Shown here: positions 10,861 through 20,492 of the stretch, piece after piece
Position numbering within the stretch: the first letter of the stretch is position 1
Layout: every line of letters begins with the position of its first letter
Assembly: GCA_002007465.1 (NCBI GenBank)
Contig: LNAC01000769.1
Coordinates: forward strand, 24,903-88,902
DNA from: Ailurus styani
Taxonomy: Eukaryota; Chordata; Mammalia; Carnivora; Ailuridae
DNA length: 64,000 nucleotides
Reading direction: 5' to 3'
Position numbers and translations under genes: made by a program
Notes under the pieces: generated by a model
Databases searched by the model: none
What the model was told of the DNA's origin: nothing
The model's input: only the letters and a program-made list of their open reading frames with translations

Positions 10861-10929
10861 CTTAACAACAATATAGCAGACTCCCAGCAAACGACGAGAC
10901 CTATGAAATTTAACAAGAGTTGCCAAGCC
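10861..10929 (-). CDS. MARCHF6: MARCHF6 exon 13
   Basis: 69 bp, 23 whole codons, residues 352-374: GLATLVKFHRSRRLLGVCYI then VVK. A basic cytosolic-type loop (KFHRSRR) leads into the next membrane segment. Acceptor CTATAG, donor GTAATT. An 80-bp intron separates it from exon 14. Confidence 0.95.
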
Positions 10930-11175
10930 CTATAGCATCTAGTCAAGGAAAAATCAAGCATTTAAAGGTACAAAGAAACAGGTACTTATTTAGGCAATAC
11001 GTATTATTTGACAGAATTAATTTATTTCATGCTTTGTCTGCCCTCATCCTCACTACAAATAGCCACAACTTTTACTGAGAGGACAGAAGAGAAACAGTTT
11101 TGTCCTTAACAGGAACAACTCTTTGGTATGAATAATAATATCACCAAACATCCATGTCAGTTCATTAAAGGATAC

Positions 11176-11256
11176 GTGACAAATTATCAGAGTTATTGCT
11201 AAAAGTATATACCCAACTATGGTTGTGATTAGACCTTCAAAATGAGATGCTTGGAC
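11176..11256 (-). CDS. MARCHF6: MARCHF6 exon 12 (membrane segment)
   Basis: 81 bp, 27 whole codons, residues 325-351: VQASHFEG then a hydrophobic helix LITTIVGYILLAITLIICH. Acceptor TTCCAG; donor GTATCC is non-consensus at positions +4 to +6, the weakest donor in the set. Reading on past the donor gives an unrelated intronic ORF tail. Confidence 0.95.
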
Positions 11257-12463
11257 CTGGAAATAAAAATAAACAGAACTTAATTTTACCATATGGCCTT
11301 CCTCCCAGCTTAACAATGTGTTAAACAATCCAAGCAGACTCAAAGTGAACTGTCTCAGCAATTTACAACTAGACAACTATAAAGTCCCTTTGAATGACAT
11401 CTCTGCAAACCAGATTCTCCCACTGTTAGTAATCTACTCAAGCAGACAAAATAAAGTGATTTAAATTTTACAAAAACAAAAGTTGCACTACTGTTTTGTC
11501 TGCACTCTATTCTATCCTGAGGGGGACTGCAGGCTGAGCGATGAAAGCAGCAGCACACCGTCCAAGCAGCCCACCTGCCAGGTAAGTCTTAAGCCACCTC
11601 ACCTCCTACCCCCAGGAATGACTTTAAGTTTCCCTTGTTCTCCAAATCCATTACATTTTCAGCTTACAGAAAGTAGAAATTTGGACAGTGACAAATCTTT
11701 TAGGTTCCTAAATTTCTGACAGCAAGGGGTGATAGTTTGGAAATTCAAACTTATCAAAGTATGTATCTGAACTTTTCAGGTTCTTGTGTTCAACCAGTGA
11801 GAACTAAGAGCTGCGTTAAACACTGGAACACAGATCTTTGCTCTTTCAGAACACTTCAGAATGTGATCTTTCAGGATTCACATACACAAACTGAACAGAA
11901 CATTCCAGAAGTGTCAGATCTCCTTAAAAGACTAGTTCTTTCTGGAGCCCCTGCAAAACAGTTGTAGGTTTGACCATTCAAATATTTATCTATCTAAAAA
12001 CAAGAACAGAATGTCAAAATTAAAACAAATTCTTTAGAAAACACTGTAACCCATCATTCTAAGACAGACCAACCCTTTTTTTCAGCTGACTAATATACTA
12101 TTACTTTTCTAAATTCACTATGGGAAAGCTGAGGAAAAGGGACAGAAGGGAACAAGTTAATGGAATGGGTCAAAAATCAGCCTATAAGAAAACTTTCCAG
12201 TAGCGTGCCTTTGGCCCACTCAACAGAAAGGAAGACAGCGTACCACGGGATTCAGAACACATTTTTCTTAGCTGGCAACATGACCTACTATGTCTTGAGC
12301 CACTTCGGTTTGAAAAAAAAGAACAAGATCATGTTGGATAACTACTCCTTTGCATAAGACAAATTGAGAGAGGAAGTAATTCTTTACAACACTATCATTT
12401 ACCCAACAAATGTCAAGTTTGAGGGCAAGTATGAAAGTAAGTTTGTAAAAGTATTATACTCAC
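11257..12463. other. intron 11
   Basis: No recognisable repeat. Short ORFs on both strands have no family signature. Confidence 0.5.
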
Positions 12464-12522
12464 GTGTTCTTCAAATCCCAAACCAACAAGGGAGAAATGA
12501 CCAATGTGGTAAGGGCAAAATG
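12464..12522 (-). CDS. MARCHF6: MARCHF6 exon 11
   Basis: 59 bp encoding residues 305-324, AFCPYHIGHFSLVGLGFEEH. It ends the third membrane segment and forms the following loop. Acceptor CTTTTAG, donor GTGAGT. Exit is between codons. Confidence 0.95.
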
Positions 12523-13890
12523 CTAAAAGGAGGAGAAAAATTAAATGAAAACTTCAAAATCAAATGAACACTCCTAGTACCAACCCACAGTAAGAAGAAA
12601 CCCAGGCTTTTTGGAGAAATGGAAGATTCCAGAACTGGGGCCAAAAATGTACTGCCTACGATATTCTCTATAACCAGAGAACAAACATACCAAGGTCTAA
12701 TACACTCATGACAAAAGGACACAGGAATCATCATGAAGAGGGTCTTACTGGCCAAGGAAAGGATGATATGAGCATCAAAGAATGACTAAAACTGATGGAA
12801 ACATGCCAAATGCTTTAAAAATCCATGAGTTCATAATACTTAAAAAGGGGAAAGCCAAAAACAAAAAACACAAAAGGGAAAAAGGAAATGTAAGGAAAAA
12901 CACTTTCCTCAACTCTGGAAATAGCACATCAATTGTTTACCCTGAAAACTGGTAACTGGAGGGAAAGAACTGCATACCTGTCTCACTTCTTCTGAACAAA
13001 CAGGTTCATGTTAACTAAGATGTTACTCATATGCTCCAGTTTAAAGAAAATATGGAGACAAAAGAGCGAGGTGGTGGACATTGTACAGGAAGTAATTCAG
13101 ACAAACGTAGAAGGCAAGACTTACAGGACAGCCGACCTAATCTCTTCAACAAATCAGTGGCAAAACAGGGTAAGAATAGATGAGGGAAGCAAAAAGACAA
13201 CTATTCTACATCAAAAGGAACTTAAACTTAACCAAAAGTAATGTGCAGACTTTATCTGGATCCTCAAACAAACCAACTGTAAAATGATGCTTAAGGAGAT
13301 AATCTAGGAATTTTTAATATGATGGATTGTTAGAAAACACTAAATTCTGCTAATTTAGTAGTATGACAGTAATACTATGGTTAAATGAAAAAATGAAAAT
13401 GTTAAGATTTTTCATAGTAAAAATTTTTGTAGTCTCTTTTCTTCAAGTCTGTGTTGTCATGTTAATAAAATTTTACTTTTTTTCTTAATAAAACTTAATT
13501 ATGTTTTCCTTATGGCAAAATTATTTGAACAGCATATATTATTAGGGAAGCAGGGAGGAGGACTCAATCATTAAGACAAAAGTCAGAGTGCATCTATAGG
13601 GATCCAGCCACCAAAACTTTTTAATCAAGTATTCCATGGGTATAAATTTTTCTGAACAAGTATTCCCAACATATTGAAATTTATAAATCATACATACATT
13701 TTATTAACACATTATATGTATTATAAAGCATAAGAAATTCTTAAAGAATAAGAAAAAACTAGATGCAGAATCTTTCCTATTTTGTTGTCTCACCCAACTC
13801 TGAGGATGACTCAAATAGGCCCCTGGGAAAGGCAAATTTTCAAGTTCCAACTCTATTTACAAAGGGAAATATTAACCTGAGCACCAATTT
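12523..13890. other. intron 10, left part
   Basis: AT-rich and mostly unassigned. 12770-13260 reads like an old diverged interspersed repeat (purine-rich plus strand) but I cannot name it. Confidence 0.4.
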
Positions 13891-14093
13891 TTTTTTTAAA
13901 AGATTTTATTTATTTATTTGACACCGAGAGAGAGATTACAAGTAGGCAGAGAGGCAGGCAGAGAGACAGGGAGAGGAGGAAGCAGGCTCCCTGCTGAGCA
14001 GAGAGCCCGATGTGGGCCTCGATCCCAGGACGCTGAGATCATGACCTGAGCCGAAAGCAGAGGCTTTAACCCACTGAGCCACCCAGGCGCCCC
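13891..14093 (-). mobile_element. CAN-SINE
   Basis: Little-diverged TACTTGTAATCT-subtype element. Target duplication GAGCACCAATTTTT. Confidence 0.93.
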
Positions 14094-14547
14094 TGAGCAC
14101 CAATTTTTAACAGTCCATTTCTATCCCATTACACAGCAACTATCAGATTAAGTATCCTAAAATTAAAGTCACTTTCTCAGTAATAGTCCCTGCTTTTAGG
14201 AGATAGCTACATTTTAATTTTATAATTCTGCAAAGTACCATGACCACAAGACTCCAAAAATGCAGGTGGAAAATTCCAACACAGCAACCCAAGTAGGAAA
14301 GAAACAGGAGTGTGCTTAATCCCAATGACCATTCACCTTTAAGGGAAAATATACTCCTAAAAAGAGGAAAACAACTTGGTTCATTTCAAAAGATCCTAAA
14401 TAGAATATACATAGATTTACTAAGATGATTTCTTTATAGTATAAGCTTAGGAGACTGGATTAGAAAAAAAATTTTACTTAGATGTGATCTGCTTTACATA
14501 AATGCTATTTTTTCTATCATGATGTGGGTTTTTTTCCTTTTTTAACT

Positions 14548-14664
14548 TTAAAGTTCATTTTTTTTTGTAATCTCTACACCCATTGTGGGGCTCGAACTCA
14601 TGGGGACTGCTGACCCCAAGATCAACAGTCGCATGCTCCTCTGACTGAGCCAGCCAGGTGCCCC
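14548..14664 (-). mobile_element. short CAN-SINE subtype
   Basis: Only the tRNA-like part and a short tail are present, ending GAGCCAGCCAGGTGCCCC. It lacks the CT-rich middle seen in other copies. Compare 41864 and 52152. Confidence 0.8.
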
Positions 14665-15778
14665 ACTATAATTCATGCGTTAAAGGTGACTTTTTCCTCC
14701 AAACTTTAATTTAGCACTAAGCTTTTCTTTCAAGAACAAAGACTAAATCTACAGATCATTTTTTCCTCTCAAAGAAAATTTGGTCAAAAATCAAAACAGA
14801 TTCACACTCTATATATCAATTATTTTACATAATGAAAAAGTAGGCAAAATAATCTGCATTTTTGTTTCCATCCCCTATGCAAAAGCAAAGAATGAGTTTC
14901 CTATTAATTTGCACCATCTTAAATAGTTACTAAAAATTAAGAATCAGTGGAACTTTTATAAGATAATTTTGTTTGAACAAGATAACTGAAAATTTGTTTT
15001 GTTCTTTTATAGGTAATATTCAGAAATTAATTTTATGTCTTATCCTCATTTACATAATCCAGTGTCTTTTGACTACATGGTTTCCTGTTGAAAACAACTG
15101 CTTTCTAAGTCGCAATGTGGTCCCCAACCCAAAGCAAATAACTTGGCATTCAGTGGGAAAACCTTGGAAAATCTTTATTCCTCTTCCTCAGCAGGAAAGA
15201 GGGTTACCTCACATGCATAAAAAAGGAATTTATCAAAGATCATTCCTACAGAGCTATCTGTAGCCTGAGGTGTCTCTAAGAGACACAACTCATAGCACAA
15301 TCTAACGAGAGCCTGATTCTATCAGACTCCACTTTCTTTCCCTTGAGAGAAGCAGGAATTGAATTCTAAGGCATTATTTTGCTTGATTCAGCTTCTTTTA
15401 TCTTTCTCAAAGCAGAAAAATCTGCCAACCGTTTCTTCCCTTCCCTGATTACTCCCAACAGCAGGGACTCCTCCTGTGTGGTCACAAGAATCCTCACAGC
15501 CACAACTGAGAAAAGTGTTTGGAAGTGACTATGCATTTACTGGAATTGGGTTCTGCTGGGATTTCACACTTGGGACAGATTCACTCTCTCCTCAAGCCTA
15601 TATCCATCTCTAGTGACAGTTCCCAAGGCAGGGTCTCTGGTAAAGGCTTGGTCAAGATTCTGAGAGAAGAAACAAGATCTTCTGCCAAAGGGAAGAGCAC
15701 ACAGATAATCGGCCCGAAATTAGTTCCAGAGAAAGGATGTTGCATATTCTCAAGTCAGTCTAAAATCAACTTTTTTTT
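14665..15778. other. intron 10, middle part
   Basis: Unassigned AT-rich intron with no exon or repeat recognised. Confidence 0.5.
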
Positions 15779-15982
15779 GGGCGCCTGGGTGGCTCAGTGG
15801 GTTAAAGCCTCTGCCTTCAGCTCAGGTCATGATCTCAGGGTCCTGGGATCGAGGCCCACATCGGGCTCCCTGCTCAGCAGGGAGCCTGCTTCCTCCTCTC
15901 TCTGCCTGCCTCTCTGCCTACTTGTGATCTCTCTCTCTTGTCATATAAATAAATAAAATCTTTAAAAAAAATAAAATAAAAT
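15779..15982 (+). mobile_element. CAN-SINE
   Basis: Near-consensus element; target duplication AAAATCAACTTTTTTT. Confidence 0.94.
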
Positions 15983-15986
15983 CAAC

Positions 15987-16173
15987 TTTTTTTTTTTAAG
16001 TTTTTATTTATTTGAGAGAGAGCAAGCAGAAGCAGGAGGAGTGGTGGAGGGAGAGGGAGAAGCAGACTTCCCACTGAGCAGGGAGCCCCATGTGGGGGCT
16101 CTATCCTAAGACCCCAGAATCATGACCTGAGCCGAAGGCAGATGCTCAACCAACTAAGCCACCCAAGCGCCCC
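15987..16173 (-). mobile_element. CAN-SINE
   Basis: Reversed; right end CACCCAAGCGCCCC then AAAGTCAACTT. It abuts the plus-strand copy and forms an inverted pair. Confidence 0.92.
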
Positions 16174-16421
16174 TAAAGTCAACTTCTATAAAAAGAGATG
16201 GAGATGCCCAAAAGAAGCAGAGATGGTAGGTAACTGTAGTCAACGTTGCTTGGGAAAGAAAAATATCTGTATACCTGAGCCCTTCCTATACAGGATGACA
16301 ATCTGCAACCGTTTCACATATTCCAGTGTTTAAAAACGAAAACAAAACCTTTAACAAGGCTCCTATAAAACCAAACTCCTATCATACTACCATAAATAAC
16401 AGCGTAATAAACACCACTTAC

Positions 16422-16473
16422 CAAAAACAAGAATGAACAATGTGTTTAAAGACACCACCCAGAAGACATGTTC
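16422..16473 (-). CDS. MARCHF6: MARCHF6 exon 10 (third membrane segment)
   Basis: 52 bp encoding residues 288-305, EHVFWVVSLNTLFILVF plus the first base of Ala305. Strongly hydrophobic, forming most of a membrane segment that continues into exon 11. Acceptor CCTTTAG, donor GTAAGT. Confidence 0.95.
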
Positions 16474-16876
16474 CTAAAGGAAAAGAGCATTAGTAAAACA
16501 TATTCAATTCTTCTTCCATGTCTGACTGGACTACTCCACTTAGCTAAGACTGAAATCTTCACTCCGTGATGTTGTGATTTCATTACATGCAACTTCTTAA
16601 TTTTTCATTAGACAGCTCATAAAACTAAACCTAGTAAGATTCAAGTTCATAATGTTACATGCAGGAAAAAAAAATCAATCCATAAACATTTCCTCTTCAG
16701 AAATTAGTAAGCCACTACAAACTACACAGATTCTCATAAATAATAGCCAGACTTCATTTAAATCAAATAATGCTGAAAAATTCCAAATGGAGGAAAATTT
16801 GAAAATCACATTAATTCTGAACTTCACATCAATATAAACCACACATTGCTTTTTTCCATTGTACATTTTATTCTTT

Positions 16877-17085
16877 TTTTTTTTTTTTTTTAAAGATTTT
16901 ATTTATTTATTTGACACAGAGAGAGAGATTACAAGTAGGCAGAGAGGCAGGCAGAGAGACAGGGAGAGGAGGAAGCAGGCTCCCTGCTGAGCAGAGAGCC
17001 CGATGCGGGCCTCGATCCCAGGACGCTGAGATCATGACCTGAGCCGAAAGCAGAGGCTTTAACCCACTGAGCCACCCAGGCGCCC
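16877..17085 (-). mobile_element. CAN-SINE
   Basis: Long poly-T at left; target duplication TGTACATTTTATTCT. It lies about 400 bp upstream of the exon 10 acceptor. Confidence 0.94.
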
Positions 17086-17832
17086 TGTACATTTTATTCT
17101 CACGGCTTCTGCAAGGTCACTTCTCTTCCTTGGTCCCTTTTCTGCCTATGGCACCTGGTTTTTTTAGTAGAGGTCTTAGATTACTCATTCTCACTTGGCC
17201 GTTCATCCACCCCCTCCCTCAATTATGTATTATCATCTCAAAGATGACTGCTACCTTATGTTAGTGTTTCAGTCAGTAGGGGTATCCTTCGACCAGTAGC
17301 TAAAGTTATCTTGGTACCCAAAGCCACTTAAAAATCCCAACTGATTTTATACTACAGAACTTGAAAAGAGCTTCATTTCTCCTAAAGAACAGGTTCTTTA
17401 AAGAATTATTCCTCCCCTTTGAGTTTGTACTCTTTACAAATAAGGTAAAGATAGGTGAGATGTGGTAAAGAGTAGAAACCTAACATGAAACTGGTCTCAC
17501 TGTGAGCACTGCAAAGTATTAATTAATACACTGCAAGGTTTAAAAAAGGCCAAGTTCTTAACTACCATTAAATCTGTATTTCATTTTCTTTTTTAAAAAT
17601 CAAGTACTTAATAATGACCTTTTTAAGTACTATTACCTTTGTTCTTTGCCAATATTTTCAATAAACAAAACAGACTTTCTTCAACGTATCAAGTAATCAA
17701 AAATCAAAGGGCATGTTGACCTTTAGTATAAAAAGCATGTTTACAGGCATACTATAAATTTGAAATCTCTAAATCATTAAGATAAATAATTAAGTCACGA
17801 CTCTATTATTAAAAAATATTAGCTTTACTTAC
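17086..17832. other. intron 9, right part
   Basis: AT-rich, no feature recognised. Confidence 0.5.
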
Positions 17833-17865
17833 TAGAAAAACTAGTGATCCATCAAGTCCTAGCAT
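17833..17865 (-). CDS. MARCHF6: MARCHF6 exon 9 (33-bp small exon)
   Basis: Eleven codons, MLGLDGSLVFL (residues 277-287), between a TTTCAG acceptor and a GTAAGT donor. Both boundaries fall between codons, so skipping would be frame-neutral. Exon 8's last codon AGA and exon 10's first codon GAA join directly on either side. It matches the known protein at this position, which is why so short an exon can be called. Confidence 0.93.
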
Positions 17866-18413
17866 CTGAAATAAATAACAACATGCACAAATTTAAGATG
17901 CAACAGGATTTTTTATTCTATTTAGAAAAAAAGCTCACTTTCGATTATATTTAAACACAATCCTTACCCACTGCTTTTCAATACAGCTTACCATTTTCAG
18001 AGAGTAAAAAACTTGTATATTAGACTTTTATATTTGGGCTACCTTTTAATTCCAAATCATATGATTATAAAGTCAAAACAGTTCCATCATGGGTTTAATT
18101 CTTACACTGGATAAGGAACCAGCCAAGATTTCATGATATATCAACTGCAGTATCAGAATAATATTTCAATTTAAATTGTTACTTCATTTTACAAAAGTCT
18201 ACAATTTGTATTAAAGGCCAGAAAACAGAAAAATAGTCAATAGATATTTTTAATATTTTTACCACAAACACATCACTTTTCTCTAGAAATTAAAGTTCTA
18301 CTACAGCTTCCACTGAATGTAGCTACAAAACTGGTGTATGCATGCATCTACATATGCCTAACTTTAACACATAGTTCAAGGTTAAAACACTAGAATGCAT
18401 AATAGAATCTTAC

Positions 18414-18475
18414 TCTTTCCCACGTAAGCTCTTCTGCAGCTCGGTCCCACTCTAAAGCATTCCAGTTCATGTCAT
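18414..18475 (-). CDS. MARCHF6: MARCHF6 exon 8
   Basis: 62 bp encoding residues 256-276, D-DMNWNALEWDRAAEELTW-ER. The sequence is amphipathic and charged, with conserved Trp residues just before the next membrane segments. Acceptor TTTCTAG, donor GTAAGA. It enters with 2 nt of Asp256 and ends on a whole codon. Confidence 0.96.
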
Positions 18476-19020
18476 CTAGAAATACAATTGTAGTGGAAAG
18501 ATTACTGATGGAACCTGAACCATAAATAATAAAACATGTACTTTTAATTTGTTTTGCAAACTGCTGATGAGAAGCTGAACTACGTTATTTGCTTATACAT
18601 AAATATAACACACATAAGGTGATTCTAGATTGTGGTTAGGTGCTAGAAAAGAAATAAATAGGATTATGTGAAAGAGAGGAACTTAACTGCTCTGAATCAG
18701 GAATGATTCTGGCAAATTAAAGAAAAACAAGGAAGCCAAGGGACAAGAATTCTCTGGGGGAGGGGGGAGTGGTAGAAAACACAGTATGGAAGGCAGACAG
18801 GGATCAGATCATGTCGGGGGTGGGGAAAAGGGGAGTTAAACCTGGATTTTGTTTCGTTCTTTAGTACAATAGAAAAACCACTATCAGATTTTAAAGGCAG
18901 GAGAGCACTATGAACACTACATGAAGCACGAGTGGAAGAAACTACGCATTGAGGAACTACTACATTAGATGAAGAGAAGGATGGCCGCACCAGTGCTGCC
19001 TTCTCGGAGCCTCTGATCAT
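18476..19020. other. intron 7, left part
   Basis: No repeat or exon recognised. Confidence 0.5.
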
Positions 19021-19024
19021 AGAT

Positions 19025-19300
19025 TTGCTGCTCCCTACAAAGGTCCCTTGCTCCCATCACACAACTTGCTTGTTCTCATCCTTCAGGTCTCACTTCGAAT
19101 ATCACCTACTCTGAGCTACGTGGAGAATCTTATTTAAAACGGACTCTCCCAACAGGATCCTCAGAGCAACCTGCACATTTATCACAATCCGTAACGAGGT
19201 GTTTATGCACTTGGGTACTGCTGCTTCTTCACTAGACCAGGAACTCCATGAAGGCAGGGACCCGTTTGAGTGCCTGGCACCCAGGAGACACTCAGCCACC
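19025..19300 (+). mobile_element. L2 3'-end fragment
   Basis: Resembles the L2 terminus: CTTCAGGTCTCACTTCGAAT, ACCAGGAACTCCATGAAGGC, GTGCCTGGCACCCAGGAGAC. Confidence 0.7.
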
Positions 19301-19672
19301 AGCAATGTCCGATGGACCCGGAGACAGTGCAGTGCTGGATGGGAAAACTCTGGGGTGGGAGGAGAGAAGCAGAGGTGGTAAGCTACTGCCAGCTGACTGG
19401 CAGGCACAGTCCTGGACTGTCTTTAGCATTCTGGAGTTAGACTGCTAGAAAATGAGAAGATGGTTTCTTTAATGACATCTAACCTGCAGTGTACACTTCA
19501 ATAATTCTCTGATATTAAAAGCTGTGCTAACTCAAGAGAAATTGGAAGGGAATAAAGAAATCTGTATCAAATTCCTTTAAAAATATTCGAGTCCAGTACA
19601 ACTTACACATAACTTCCTCCTATCCATCCTGTAAGAGTCCTGTGTAGAGTAGGGTTTTAAAACACAAACTGT

Positions 19673-19875
19673 GGGGCACCTGAGTGGCTCAATCAGTTAA
19701 GCATCTGTCTTTGGCTCAGGTCATGATCCCAGGGTCTTGAGATCGAGACCCGCCTCCAGCAGCCCGCTCGGCGAGGAGTCCGTTTCTCCCTTTCCCTGTG
19801 CCTACTTTACTCCCCTCTGCTCTCTCATTCTCGCTTTCTCTCAAATAAATAAATAAATACTTTTTTAAAAATAAA
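19673..19875 (+). mobile_element. CAN-SINE
   Basis: GGGGCACCTGAGTGGCTCAA start; tail AAATAAATAAATACTTTTTT. Confidence 0.91.
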
Positions 19876-19982
19876 TAAAACACAAAATGTGCCCTGCTTC
19901 ACAAAAAAATTTACATATATGTATATCCATAAATGCAAACCTGCCAAAATAAAGTAAAAACTGGTTAGAAATAGAACTCCAG

Positions 19983-20186
19983 GGCGCCTGGGTGGCTCAG
20001 TGGGTTAAAGCCGCTGCCTTCGGCTCAGGTCATGATCCCAGGGTCCTGGGATCGAGGCCCGCATCGGGCTCTCTGCTCAGCAGGGAGCCTGCTTCCTCCT
20101 CTCTCCTCTCTGCCTGCCTCTCTGCCTACTTGTAATCTCTCTCTATGTGTCAAATGAATAAATAAAATCTTTAAAAAAAAAAAAAA
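19983..20186 (+). mobile_element. CAN-SINE, near consensus
   Basis: Target duplication AAATAGAACTCCA; long poly-A. It ends about 115 bp from exon 7 on its donor side. Confidence 0.95.
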
Positions 20187-20302
20187 AGAAATAGAACTCC
20201 AAACCCATAAAATTTTGAAAACTCCAGCCCTTCTCCTCCAGGAAAGCTGTATATAGACTTGTGGTCAAAAAGGAAGGGTAAGGATGGACCAGCAGCCGTT
20301 AC

Positions 20303-20492
20303 CCTGGGCCCCGTTGTTGGCGTCGGCTGCATCCTCCCCGCCCGCGTCATCCTCCTCCTCGTTGTCCTCCTCCTCATCTTCTGCCTGATCATCCTGAGCA
20401 TCGGGGTTTTCTCCTACCACCGCGTTCTCGGCTGGTGGATTAGCAGGCTGGTCAGGGGCAACATTTTCAGCACCATTTCCTCCTGCTGGAGC
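20303..20492 (-). CDS. MARCHF6: MARCHF6 exon 7 (acidic cytosolic loop)
   Basis: 190 bp encoding residues 193-256. The first half is Pro/Ala/Asn-rich (APAGGNGAENVAPDQPANPP). The second half is strongly acidic, with runs such as EDEEEDNEEEDDAGGED. No membrane segment or fold is evident, so it is probably a disordered cytosolic loop. The GAG/GAT-rich coding run is an imperfect trinucleotide repeat and could vary in length between species. Acceptor TTTTAG; donor GTAACG after CAG G. Confidence 0.96.

Noticed and set aside
14548..14664. tRNA gene
   Set aside because: The tRNA-like part belongs to a SINE; it has A-rich tail sequence and no intact cloverleaf that I can draw.
15519..15956. 145-codon ORF
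   Set aside because: Its C-terminal half (VAQWVKASAF-type peptide) is translated CAN-SINE; the same peptide recurs in many ORFs here.
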